The translations under genes and the position numbers were made by a program. The notes beneath the pieces were generated by a model. It was not told the DNA's origin. It made no database searches and saw only the letters and a list, made by a program, of their open reading frames with translations. A DNA stretch of 36,792 nucleotides from Candidatus Methylomirabilota bacterium (GTDB lineage: Bacteria; Methylomirabilota; Methylomirabilia; Rokubacteriales; DASRDR01): the NCBI GenBank assembly GCA_036005065.1, contig DASYQW010000300.1:1-36792 (forward strand), in the 5' to 3' direction. Positions within the stretch are counted from its first letter, which is position 1. Each line of letters starts with the position of its first letter. Below are positions 22,940 through 31,095 of the stretch, piece by piece.

Positions 22940-23092
22940 TCAGATCCGCCCCATCAAGAGCAGGATGATCAGGATCAGTAGCACGAGCCCCAGCCCACCG
23001 CTCGGGTAGTACCCCCACCCGGAGCTGTAGGGCCAGGTGGGCAGCGCGCCGATGAGCACCAGAATCAGGATAATCAGCAGGATCGTTCCCAT
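22940..23092 (-). CDS. DUF3309 family small membrane protein, 50 aa
   Basis: From the ATG at 23092 the product starts MGTILLIILILVLIGALPTW, then has a PYSSGWGYYPSGGLG loop and a second hydrophobic helix ending in MGRI. This matches DUF3309 almost end to end: two short membrane segments joined by an aromatic, Gly-rich turn. The role is unknown; such genes recur in environmental and plant-associated bacteria and often lie near stress genes. It precedes the DUF1059 gene by 15 nt. Confidence 0.85.
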   Translation of the reverse strand: MGTILLIILILVLIGALPTWPYSSGWGYYPSGGLGLVLLILIILLLMGRI

Positions 23093-23416
23093 GTCGCCCG
23101 CCTCTCATGACTCAGTGTGGACGCGACGGTCCCATGAATGGTCGGGGCGAGCAAATCCGATGCCGAGTTCGCCTGACCGGCTATGGAATCGCCCCGGGGT
23201 CGAGCCGTCACTCACTCTCGAAGGTGCCGCTCCTTGAGCTGCTCCCGGATGACCCTCTTGGCGAACGTCCCGACGCTGCCGACACGCTTGACGCCTGCGG
23301 ACGGTCGGCGTACGGTGGACATGGCTCGCGACGCCCCGGCCGTGGCCTCGAGCGCGTCCCCGTCGGAGTGCGTCGGATCCGTTTCACTTCCCTTTGGGGT
23401 GCGGAGGCTGGCCGGG
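23093..23416. other. Intergenic region upstream of the receiver gene
   Basis: These 324 nt between the divergent DUF3309 and receiver genes have no convincing gene. One minus-strand frame from an ATG at 23321 to a stop at 23212 encodes a 36-aa basic peptide ending KRVIREQLKERHLRE, which looks protein-like but has no good ribosome binding site. Confidence 0.4.
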
Positions 23417-23806
23417 ATGACGGCAGGATCGCGCGGCAAGATCCTCGTGGTCGACGACGATGCCGGGATCACGGCGACCTTCGAGAAGATCCTCCGGGGC
23501 GAGGGCTATGAGGTGGCCACGGCCACCGACGGGGTCGAGGCCATCGAGCGGGCTCGCGAGGAGTCCTTCGACTTCGTCCTGCTCGATCTCGTGATGCCGC
23601 GGATGGACGGCTTGACCGCCCTCCAGTACCTCAACACCGTCGCCCCGAACGCTCGGGTCGTGATCCTCTCGGCGTATCTGGGGCGCAACTGGGAAGCCGA
23701 AGCCCTGCGCCTGGGGGCCGCGGCCGTCATGCCCAAGCCGCCCGACATCTCCAAGCTCCTCCGGCTGTGCGAGGAGCTCGTCCGTCGGCCCGCCGCTAGC
23801 CAGTAG
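23417..23806 (+). CDS. Single-domain response regulator (CheY-like receiver)
   Basis: This 129-aa protein starts at the ATG at 23417, with GGAGG 9 nt upstream. It is a bare receiver: acidic pocket Asp13-Asp14 in VVDDDAG, phospho-acceptor Asp57 in VLLDLVMPRMDG, Ser85 in VVILSAY and Lys107 in VMPKPPD. No output domain is present. It ends close to and convergent with the hydantoinase gene. The kinase partner is unknown. Confidence 0.9.
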   Translation: MTAGSRGKILVVDDDAGITATFEKILRGEGYEVATATDGVEAIERAREESFDFVLLDLVMPRMDGLTALQYLNTVAPNARVVILSAYLGRNWEAEALRLGAAAVMPKPPDISKLLRLCEELVRRPAASQ

Positions 23807-23841
23807 CGCCGCCGCGGCTGCCTCCTCCGGGCCCGCGCCCG

Positions 23842-25404
23842 TCACTCCGCGGCTTCGGCGGCGGGACCTCGGCTGATGTCGCCGACCGCGCGGACACGCA
23901 CGCGGAGCGAATTCCCCGGCAGATAGGCCAGCGGCAGGTCCTCCACGTCCACCACCTCGAGCGTCCGCGGGTCGGCCCCGGCCTGGACAGCCCGCGCTTC
24001 CGCCAGCCGGCGCGCCTCCGCGAGCGCCTCCTCGCGCGAGAGACCCTGGAAGATCTGATCGACCTCCCCGCTGACCTGAGCGATGGCCGCGCCCACCGCG
24101 TTCGCGACCGCCCGATGCGGCACCTGGACGACCTCCGAGATGCCGGGCAGCGTCTCCGGCACCAGAAAGGCCGCGCCGCCCACCGCCACCAGCGGGGTCG
24201 GGCCGGCGTCGGTCCTCACGCGGTCGACACCGTCCTCGAGGATGTCGTGGATGCGGGCGAGGCAGGCCTCGACGAGCTGGGCGGAGAGCCCGGCCACCCG
24301 GCCCCGGTCGCCGAGGTCCACGAGTCCGGCCGCCACCGCGATGTCGGTCGAGGTCAGCGTGGGCCCGCCGAAGACGCGGCCCAGCTCCGTGAGGCGATAG
24401 CTCACGCTCCGCGGCCCGACTCGGACGGCGGGCTCGGTCGACACCAGCGAGCCCCCGCCGAGGCCGAGTGACAGGAGGTCGGGCATCCGGAAGAGCGTCC
24501 GGACGCCGCCGACCTCGACGACCGCGTTGGCCTCGCGCGGGAAGCCGCGGCGCAGGCAGCCGATGTCGGTCGTGGTCCCGCCGACGTCGATGACCACCGC
24601 GTCGGCCAGCTTCGAGAGGAACGCGGCGCCCCGCATGCTGTTGGTCGGGCCCGACGCGAAGCTGTAGACGGGAAAGCCTTCGGCCGCTTCGGCGCGCATC
24701 ACCGTGCCGTCGTTCTGGGTGAGGTAGAGCGGCGCCGACAGCCCGCTGACCCGGAGCGCCGCGACGAAGGCGCGCGTGGTGCGGCGGGCGAGATCCACGA
24801 GGCAGGCGTTCAGCAGCGTGGCGTTCTCGCGCTCCAGGAGGCCGATCCGGCCGAGCTGATGGGAGAGAGTGAGGGCGACGTCCGGACACTCCTCCTGCAG
24901 GATCGCGGCCGCCTCGACCTCGCAGGCCGGGTTGAGCGGCGAGAACACGGAGGCGATCCCGACCGAGCGGAGGCCCGACTCGCGGATCCGACGGGCGACC
25001 TGCCGCATCCCGCCGGTGTCGAAGGGCACCAGGGGGCGCCCGTCGACCTCGTGGCCGCCCTCCAGCATGAAGACCTCCCCCCGCACGAGCCCGGCCAGGT
25101 CGGCCGGCCAGTCGACGAAGGGCCCGAGCGAGGCGCTGGCCGGAAGTCCGATGCGGATCGCCGCCACCGGCGTGAGGTCTCGGCGCTGCACGATCGCGTT
25201 GGTGAAATGAGTGGTGCCGATCATCACGGCGTCCACCCGATCCCGGTCGGCCCCGGACTCGTCGACCAGGGCAGCGAGCGCACGCGTGATCCCGCTCGTC
25301 ACGTCCCCGGTCGTCGGGGTCTTGACCGCGTGGACGACGCGCTCACCTTCGAGCAGGACGGCGTCGGTATTGGTGCCGCCCACGTCGATGCCGATCCGCC
25401 TCAT
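23842..25404 (-). CDS. Hydantoinase/oxoprolinase A-type protein (short form)
   Basis: The ATG at 25404 begins MRRIGIDVGGTNTDAVLLEG, the ATP-binding opening of the hydantoinase A/acetone carboxylase beta family; the frame extends upstream but without family sequence. A second sugar-kinase-like loop is VVIDVGGTTTDIGCLRRG, and IGTTHFTNAIVQRR and SLGLGGGS are other landmarks. The 520-aa length fits the short class that pairs with DUF917 proteins rather than the 680-aa HyuA. It likely takes part in ATP-dependent opening of a hydantoin-like or related cyclic amide. The DUF917 gene is about 1.4 kb upstream on the same strand, with an opposite-strand SGNH gene between them. Confidence 0.85.
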   Translation of the reverse strand: MRRIGIDVGGTNTDAVLLEGERVVHAVKTPTTGDVTSGITRALAALVDESGADRDRVDAVMIGTTHFTNAIVQRRDLTPVAAIRIGLPASASLGPFVDWPADLAGLVRGEVFMLEGGHEVDGRPLVPFDTGGMRQVARRIRESGLRSVGIASVFSPLNPACEVEAAAILQEECPDVALTLSHQLGRIGLLERENATLLNACLVDLARRTTRAFVAALRVSGLSAPLYLTQNDGTVMRAEAAEGFPVYSFASGPTNSMRGAAFLSKLADAVVIDVGGTTTDIGCLRRGFPREANAVVEVGGVRTLFRMPDLLSLGLGGGSLVSTEPAVRVGPRSVSYRLTELGRVFGGPTLTSTDIAVAAGLVDLGDRGRVAGLSAQLVEACLARIHDILEDGVDRVRTDAGPTPLVAVGGAAFLVPETLPGISEVVQVPHRAVANAVGAAIAQVSGEVDQIFQGLSREEALAEARRLAEARAVQAGADPRTLEVVDVEDLPLAYLPGNSLRVRVRAVGDISRGPAAEAAE

Positions 25405-25471
25405 GTCCGGCTCGGCTCCCGTTGTTCCTTGCCGACAGCCGGGCCGTCGCCTATCATCGTAGCCACCCGGG

Positions 25472-26851
25472 ATGAAGCGCCAACCGCTGGCAGTCATCGC
25501 CGACGCCGCTTTCCTGATCGCCGGTCTGTTCGTCTTGTACACCGTCTTCGGCGGTGCAGTCCGATGGAAGACCGCGCTGTTCCGGATCACCCTGACCGAG
25601 CCGACCCGCCCGCTCCAGATCTGCCTCCTCGCGCTCGTGATCAAGATGCTGTTCGGCCTGGAAAGGGGACTGTTCGCATCTCTCTCGACCCGGCGGCTCC
25701 CCGCGGTGAGTCCGCTGGCGGCCCGACTCCACCAGCTGGATCGGTATCTCCACGCGCTCTTCGTTGCCCACTGGGCGAACCTGGTCCTCGTGGTCGCGGT
25801 CGTGATGGGCTCGCTGGGTCTCTTCGAGCTTTACTCCCGGCAGTTCCCTCAGACCCTGCCCCAGGCGCTGGGGAACCACCTGGCCACCGGGTACCATACC
25901 GGCCCCTCCGGAATCTACCGGTATTCGTCCGAGCTTCGGATGAACCTGATGCGGCCCAGCTACGAGCGACGCATGTACTTCAATGGGTACACCTGGCATC
26001 ACAAGACCGACTCGCTCGGGTTCCGCAATCCGGTCGAGCGCGCGACCGCATCGGTCGTGCTCCTGGGCGACTCCATGGTCTACGGGCACGGTCTGGAGGA
26101 AACGTCGACCGTCCGTCATCACCTGGAGGCCTTACTGGGACAGCCGGTGGCCAACCTCGGCATCCAGGGGAACGCGATCCACCAGGAATACCAGGTGCTG
26201 AAGACCTACGGCCTCAGGCTTCGCCCCCGGTACGTCTTCCTGTTCTTTCTGGCCAACGACGTCGACGACCTGGGCGCCGCGCTGACAGACAGCGAGCTCA
26301 TCGCCTTTCTCAAGACGTCCGTGACCGACCATACGACGCCGTACTTCGAGATCGACCGCCGGCCGGCCCGGCCGTTCGATCTCGAAGCATACCTGGCCGA
26401 GCTCTACGTCGTGAAGGCCTTCGATTTTCTCTGGCAGTCTCTGCGCGCCCACGGGCTGCGACGGGCCGAGGCCGCCGAGGCGCACTGGCGGACGCTGCCG
26501 CCGTTCCAGGACAGGCCGCGGATGGCCCTGGCGATGGAGTTTCACCTGCACGCCCTGCGGAAGATCCAAGACCTCGCCGACCGGCATCGCTTCGCCTTCG
26601 TGAACGTCTTCACCTATACGGGTACGGGTGTATTCCCTCAGGAGCCGATCTACGAGGGCCTGCTGGAGTCGTTCTGCCATACCCACGGCATCGCGTTCCT
26701 GAGCCTGAGATCGCCGGTCGAGCAGGCGATCGAGAGCGGCCAGGACGTGTTCCTGAAAAGGGACGGGCACTTCTCGGACCGCGGGGCGAGCCTGGCGGCC
26801 GAGGTGCTGGCCCGGTACGTCGACGATCACCCGCCCCCGGCACGCCCCTGA
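25472..26851 (+). CDS. Membrane-anchored SGNH/GDSL-type hydrolase
   Basis: This 459-aa protein begins with several membrane helices (about residues 7-30, 46-65 and 98-120). A large extracytoplasmic domain follows. The SGNH block I is VVLLGDSMVYGHG with Ser201; a NLGIQGNAIHQEYQ segment supplies the block II/III Gly and Asn; FFLANDVDDL follows. The C-terminal block V is DGHFSDRG, with Asp and His of the triad. Such enzymes add or remove acyl groups on polysaccharides or cell-wall glycans. The ATG at 25472 is used. Its 3' end overlaps the 3' end of the DUF917 gene by 25 nt on the opposite strand. The intrusion between two otherwise paired genes is unusual. Confidence 0.8.
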   Translation: MKRQPLAVIADAAFLIAGLFVLYTVFGGAVRWKTALFRITLTEPTRPLQICLLALVIKMLFGLERGLFASLSTRRLPAVSPLAARLHQLDRYLHALFVAHWANLVLVVAVVMGSLGLFELYSRQFPQTLPQALGNHLATGYHTGPSGIYRYSSELRMNLMRPSYERRMYFNGYTWHHKTDSLGFRNPVERATASVVLLGDSMVYGHGLEETSTVRHHLEALLGQPVANLGIQGNAIHQEYQVLKTYGLRLRPRYVFLFFLANDVDDLGAALTDSELIAFLKTSVTDHTTPYFEIDRRPARPFDLEAYLAELYVVKAFDFLWQSLRAHGLRRAEAAEAHWRTLPPFQDRPRMALAMEFHLHALRKIQDLADRHRFAFVNVFTYTGTGVFPQEPIYEGLLESFCHTHGIAFLSLRSPVEQAIESGQDVFLKRDGHFSDRGASLAAEVLARYVDDHPPPARP

Positions 26852-27936
26852 CGCGGGCCTGGCTGCCGAAAAACCGACCGGAAATCCAGGTCGTAGCCGA
26901 AGGCGCGCGGCCCCACGTGCTCGAGGCCCTTGGGCGTCAACAGGATCGGCGGCGCCGGCAGGGCGGCCACGGTGACCCGCTGGCCGTACCGCAGGGTCTC
27001 CGTCCCGATGGCCTCCCCGGAGACGGGGTCCAGGACGCAGATCAGATCGGGCGTCATCACCCGCGGCTCGCCGTCGAGCCACCCGGCGGCGAACTCGTTC
27101 TGGAACGCAAGCGTGAAGAACCGCCCCTTGTACTCGTCGAGCCCGTCGATCGCCGTCGTCCCGCGCAGGAACCCCTCCGTCGTACGCCGGCTGACGTCCT
27201 GCACCTTGCCCTTGAAGAGGAGGAGGCCGCCCTCCGCCTCCAGCACGGCCTGCACCGGATCGCGGTGGCCGCGTCGGGCCGCCTGCACGATCTCGCCGAT
27301 CCGGATCGCCTTCGTCACGGTGTAGAGGATGCCGCACTCCTTCACTTCTCGGCCGGTCCGGGGCGCCTTGCAGGTGGCGGCGGTCGAGCCGACCTCGGTG
27401 GTCACCCTCCGCGAGAGCCGCTCCATCCACTTCCAGCTCGCCGCCCGGGCGACGATCACCACGTTGTCCCGCACGTCGGCCAGCGTCAGCGGGTACATCG
27501 GGAGATCCTCGATGGCGAAGCTCGTCATCTGGGCCTCCGGGAAGGCCCGGCCCATGGCGTCCGCATCCACCACCGGGATGTCGAGCAAGGCCGCCGCCAT
27601 GAATGGCACGAGCGCGTTGCCGCCCCCGATCTCGACCGCCATCACCGCCTGGAAGCGACGGCCGAGGTACGCCTCCATCAGGCGGACGGCGCGGGTGATG
27701 ACCTGGGGGTCCTGGAGGCGCTCCTGCCCGACCAGCGGCGCCCCCATGTAAGAGACCACCGCCACCAAATCCTGGTCGGCCAGGGCGACGGGATCCATGA
27801 GCTTGACGATCGTGCCCTGGCGGTAGAGCGTGCGCAAGTTGAGCAGGCCGTGATACGGGCTGCCGCCCCCGCCGGTGCCGAGGATCCAGGCGCCGATGGC
27901 GAGCGATTCGATCTCCGCTGACGACACCGCTCTCAC
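26827..27936 (-). CDS. DUF917 protein (S-methyl thiohydantoin desulfurase-like)
   Basis: This 369-aa protein opens with IGAWILGTGGGGSPYHGLLN, the Gly-rich hallmark of DUF917 (Pfam PF06032, now named for S-methyl-thiohydantoin desulfurase). Further landmarks are VAVVSYMGAPLVGQERL, EIGGGNALVPFMAAAL, PVVDADAMGRAFPEAQMTSF and a C-terminal TPKGLEHVGPRAFGYDLDF. The family partners with hydantoinase A proteins in degrading hydantoin-type heterocycles. The start is GTG at 27936; GTG at 27927 is possible. Its 3' end overlaps the SGNH gene, and the hydantoinase gene follows beyond it on the same strand. Confidence 0.85.
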   Translation of the reverse strand: MRAVSSAEIESLAIGAWILGTGGGGSPYHGLLNLRTLYRQGTIVKLMDPVALADQDLVAVVSYMGAPLVGQERLQDPQVITRAVRLMEAYLGRRFQAVMAVEIGGGNALVPFMAAALLDIPVVDADAMGRAFPEAQMTSFAIEDLPMYPLTLADVRDNVVIVARAASWKWMERLSRRVTTEVGSTAATCKAPRTGREVKECGILYTVTKAIRIGEIVQAARRGHRDPVQAVLEAEGGLLLFKGKVQDVSRRTTEGFLRGTTAIDGLDEYKGRFFTLAFQNEFAAGWLDGEPRVMTPDLICVLDPVSGEAIGTETLRYGQRVTVAALPAPPILLTPKGLEHVGPRAFGYDLDFRSVFRQPGPRQGRAGGG

Positions 27937-28122
27937 AGGCGCCGGCTCTTCGTCCCACGGGTCTGCGACCCCTCGACTCGCGGCATGGAATCGATCTCCA
28001 TCGTCGAGAAACAGCTACAAACAGCGCGCGCCGCTATCGAGATGCAACGATGTGGGCCTTCCCAGCGTCTAAACAGCTGAGGTCTCATACATCTATATCC
28101 CCCAAACACGGGAGGGCATCTC

Positions 28123-28338
28123 ATGGGTCCGTACGACAGCCGGTGCAGCACCCTCGATCCGGGCTTGACCGTCCTGGCACTGCGGGGACTCCAGAACCGT
28201 GATCGGCACTACCCCTTCCTCGAGCGCCACACGCGATGGGCCAAATCGCGAGGCCCCTCGCCCGCGCTCCGAGGTCTCCTGGCGAGCTGGTTCCCGACCG
28301 TCCGCGGCCTCCTCGGCGCACGCCTGTCGGCGGGATAG
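28123..28338 (+). CDS. Small hypothetical protein, 71 aa
   Basis: The ATG at 28123 has GGGAGGG 6 nt upstream, one of the best sites in the area, which is the main reason to call it. The sequence is basic, with RGLQNRDRHYPFLERHTRWA and an amphipathic C-terminal half (LRGLLASWFPTVRGLLGARL). There is no recognised family, metal motif or signal peptide. It lies about 90 nt upstream of the hydroxylase gene on the same strand and could be its leader partner. Short high-GC frames are often spurious, so certainty is moderate. Confidence 0.45.
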   Translation: MGPYDSRCSTLDPGLTVLALRGLQNRDRHYPFLERHTRWAKSRGPSPALRGLLASWFPTVRGLLGARLSAG

Positions 28339-28428
28339 GGACCGCGTTCTCTCCCGGCGGACGCCTCACCGAGGGCCGGAGCGGATGACCACGAGCCCGG
28401 CGTCGGCGCGGGCCGTGCGAGTGCGACG

Positions 28429-29295
28429 GTGACCCGAGGCTCCTCGATCACGCTGGCCGGGCTGGTGGCCGGCGCGCTCCTGGGGCTCCTCTTCGCCGAG
28501 CGCCGGCGCCCGCTCCGGCCCCGGGTGGAGCGGACGCTGCCGCACACCGGGCGCAACGTGGTCATCGCCGCTCTGGGCGCCGTGGCGACCGGCCTCACCG
28601 AGGCGGCCGTAGGACAGCCGGTCGCCCGCTGGGCCGCCGCTCGTCGAGTCGGCCTGCTCCGCGTGCTGCCGGTCCCGCTCCAGGTGGCCAGGGGCGTCGC
28701 CGGCTTCCTGCTGCTGGACTACACGCTCTGGCTCTGGCACCGGTGGAACCACCGCGTTCCCCTCCTCTGGCGCTTCCACGTGGTCCACCATGTCGACCGG
28801 GACCTCGACGCTTCCACCGGAATCCGGTTCCACTTCGGCGAGCTCGCGCTCAGCACCGGATTCCGAGTCGGCCAGCTCCTCCTCCTCGGGATCGAGCGCG
28901 AGACCTTCTTCGCCTATCAGGGCGTCCTCATGCTCTCGGTGTTGTTCCATCACAGCAACCTGCGGCTGCCGCTCGCGCTCGAGCGTCGCCTGGTATCGCT
29001 GGTCGTGACGCCTCGCATGCACGGGATTCACCACTCCGTCGTCGAGCACGAAACGGACAGCAACTTCTCGAGCCTGCTGACCTGCTGGGATCGGCTCCAC
29101 GGCACGCTGCGGCTGAACGTGCCGCACGACGCGATCGCGGTCGGGATCCCCGCCTATCGGAGCCCGGCCGAGGTCCGACTCGCCCGCGTGCTCGCCCTGC
29201 CTTTCGAGCGCCAGCGGCCCAGCTGGCAGTTCCCGGACGGCGAGCGGCCTCGCCCCGGGCGGACCGCAGGCTCGCGCGCCCGCCTGGCGCCCTGA
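28429..29295 (+). CDS. Sterol desaturase/fatty acid hydroxylase family membrane di-iron protein
   Basis: This 288-aa integral membrane protein carries the histidine clusters of the FA_hydroxylase family: HRWNH (104-108), HVVHH (117-121), LFHHSN (174-175) and HGIHH (198-202). These bind two irons for oxygen-dependent hydroxylation or desaturation of a lipid or isoprenoid. Hydrophobic segments near residues 8-22, 43-62 and 85-103 and around 145-172 fit the fold. The start is GTG at 28429. The gene is convergent with the metallophosphoesterase gene. The substrate is unknown; bacterial relatives act on sterols, hopanoids, carotenoids or fatty acyl groups. Confidence 0.88.
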   Translation: MTRGSSITLAGLVAGALLGLLFAERRRPLRPRVERTLPHTGRNVVIAALGAVATGLTEAAVGQPVARWAAARRVGLLRVLPVPLQVARGVAGFLLLDYTLWLWHRWNHRVPLLWRFHVVHHVDRDLDASTGIRFHFGELALSTGFRVGQLLLLGIERETFFAYQGVLMLSVLFHHSNLRLPLALERRLVSLVVTPRMHGIHHSVVEHETDSNFSSLLTCWDRLHGTLRLNVPHDAIAVGIPAYRSPAEVRLARVLALPFERQRPSWQFPDGERPRPGRTAGSRARLAP

Positions 29296-29384
29296 CCTCG
29301 GCCATCCGCGGCTACCCGCGCCCACGTGGCCCGACCGCCCACAGCCTAGCCGGCCTGTTTGACTCCTCTCGTCAGGGTGGGACG

Positions 29385-30185
29385 TCAGAACCGGCCGCGG
29401 GCCCGCTCCTTCACCGGCAGCGACTCGAGACAACAGGTCCACCACCCGGTACGGATGGTCTCGGCGAACTCCGACGGGAGAGCCTCCTGCTCCATCTCGC
29501 GGGCGAGCGCCTCGTGGTCGTAGTGCACCGGCACGAACTCGACCACGAGGTCCGGATCGGCGGTCAGGAGGGCATACCAGACCGCGGAGGTCCCGTCGTT
29601 CTCCGGTCGCCCGATCACCCCGACGTTCACGGCATGCCGGCCGCTCGGCAGGGCGCGCCGCCACTTGATCCCCGTGTGGGTGACGCCGAGCACGTCGGCC
29701 TCGTAGCGTCGGAAGAAGTGCTCCAGGAGGCCGTTCGGTGTCGTGCTCTCCCAGAGGAACTCGTTGATCTGGCGCGGCGAGCCGTGGACCAGGAGCAGGC
29801 GGTAGGGGCCGAGCGCCAGGCGCCGCGCCGGAGGCAGGCTCCCGAGCCATCGCCGGTTCTCGGTCGAGGTATGTCCCAGCGTGTAGGCATACGAGAGGTG
29901 GGCGAAGCGGTTGTCGCGTGGATCGGTGTAGCCGCAGCCGCAATCGGTCCGCCCCTCGGCGATCGACAGGTCGTAGTTGCCCTGCAGGCAGTGGACGCCG
30001 GCGTCCCGGAGGAGCGGGAAGACCCGGTCGGGATGCGGGCCGAAGCCGCCCACATCGCCCAGACAGAAGACGGCTTCCGCGCCCCGGCGGCGAGTGTCGG
30101 CCAGCGTCGCGTCGAGAGCCAGGTAGTTGCTGTAGACTCCGCCGATGAGCGCGATGCGCCGGTACGAGCTCAGAAGTTGGCGCAT
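29385..30185 (-). CDS. Metallophosphoesterase-like protein with altered first metal motif
   Basis: This 266-aa protein starts at the ATG at 30185, inside the 3' end of the radical SAM gene (16-nt overlap). Calcineurin-like motifs are CLGDVGGFGPHPD (Asp44), GNYD (Asn70, Asp72), LLVHGSP (His134) and VLGVTHTG (His170). The first motif, normally SDIHxN, reads IGGVYSN (residues 14-20), so the first Asp and His ligands are absent. The last motif lacks the usual GHTH first His. Other conserved segments are DCGCGYTDPRDN (two cysteines) and EFLWESTTPNG. I believe this marks a distinct subfamily rather than a broken gene, because the rest of the protein is intact. It is translationally coupled to a radical SAM enzyme. 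Confidence 0.78.
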   Translation of the reverse strand: MRQLLSSYRRIALIGGVYSNYLALDATLADTRRRGAEAVFCLGDVGGFGPHPDRVFPLLRDAGVHCLQGNYDLSIAEGRTDCGCGYTDPRDNRFAHLSYAYTLGHTSTENRRWLGSLPPARRLALGPYRLLLVHGSPRQINEFLWESTTPNGLLEHFFRRYEADVLGVTHTGIKWRRALPSGRHAVNVGVIGRPENDGTSAVWYALLTADPDLVVEFVPVHYDHEALAREMEQEALPSEFAETIRTGWWTCCLESLPVKERARGRF

Positions 30186-31066
30186 GACATCCCGGTCTCG
30201 AAACAGGTGTAACACGCCGCGTGATCGAGCGACGCCGGCCCGAGGGCGTCGGCCAGGCGGCCGGTCCCGACCCTGGCCTGCCGCAACCCGGCCAGGATGG
30301 GGCACGCGTAGATGCCCCCGTCCGCGATGGCCCGCGTCTCGGTACACTGCAACCGCGCCGTGTCGTAGCCGTCGAGAAGCTCGGGCGTCAGGCGCCGATC
30401 CGGCTCCCGACCGGCCAGCCGGCCCATCGCGAAGATCGGGATGATCTTGATGCGCGGCCGATCCACGCCGGCCTCCAGGAGGAGGCGTCGCAGCCGGTCG
30501 TAGAGCCCCGGCCCGCGTCCGGCCGCGGCGACTTCCGTCGCCGTCACGATCGGGTAGAGTCGCCGGGCGCTCAACCGGCAAATGGCCGCCAGCGCGCGAT
30601 CGAAGCTCCCGTGACCGCGGACGGCGTCGTTCTCGTCGGCCGTCGCCCCGTCCAGGCTCACGCGGATCTCCAGGGAGTACGCCGCGGCTGCGGCCAGCGC
30701 GGCCAGGCGATCGGCCATCCCGTCGTCGATCAGCGTGCCATTGGTCAGGACGGTGGTCGGAGCCACGGCCAGGGCGTCGGCGAGCAGGTCGAGGAGTTCC
30801 GGATGGAGGAAGGGCTCCCCGCCGGTGAAGTAGAACTCCCGGACACCGAGCTGCTCGGCCTCCTCGATGTAGCGACGGATACCCGTCGCGTCCAGTCCCG
30901 GAAGCCAGGGGTGCCGCGGGCCGCTCGCGTTGAAGCAGTGCCGGCAGGCGAGGTTGCAGAGGGTCCCGGTGAGCTGGAACCAGAGGCTCCGCAACTCGCG
31001 GAATGGCGCGGCCGGCGCCGCCGTCTGCGCGAGTCTCCGGGCTCCCGCTCCTTCGTTGTCGTTCAC
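30170..31066 (-). CDS. Radical SAM protein with SPASM-like C-terminal cysteines
   Basis: This 298-aa enzyme has the cluster motif CNLACRHC (Cys37, Cys41, Cys44), the FTGGEPFLHPE motif that follows, and an RVSLDGA strand. The C-terminal region has cysteines in LQCTETRAI, GGIYACPILAG, and CYTCFETGMSC, the spacing of a SPASM or twitch domain with auxiliary iron-sulfur clusters. Such enzymes modify peptides or small substrates. The ATG at 31066 is used. It overlaps the downstream phosphoesterase gene by 16 nt. No obvious short precursor peptide gene is adjacent. The end of the upstream flavin reductase gene lies about 30 nt away. Confidence 0.88.
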   Translation of the reverse strand: MNDNEGAGARRLAQTAAPAAPFRELRSLWFQLTGTLCNLACRHCFNASGPRHPWLPGLDATGIRRYIEEAEQLGVREFYFTGGEPFLHPELLDLLADALAVAPTTVLTNGTLIDDGMADRLAALAAAAAYSLEIRVSLDGATADENDAVRGHGSFDRALAAICRLSARRLYPIVTATEVAAAGRGPGLYDRLRRLLLEAGVDRPRIKIIPIFAMGRLAGREPDRRLTPELLDGYDTARLQCTETRAIADGGIYACPILAGLRQARVGTGRLADALGPASLDHAACYTCFETGMSCANF

Positions 31067-31095
31067 GACGAGGCTCCAGGCCGCCTGTCTTCAGC

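Noticed and set aside
23212-23321. 36-aa minus-strand peptide ending in a basic helix
   Set aside because: Protein-like sequence but no convincing ribosome binding site or homologue known to me; noted under the intergenic region.
24859-27921. A plus-strand open frame of about 1000 codons opposite hydantoinase and DUF917
   Set aside because: It is a different frame across three recognised genes on both strands and lacks any domain.
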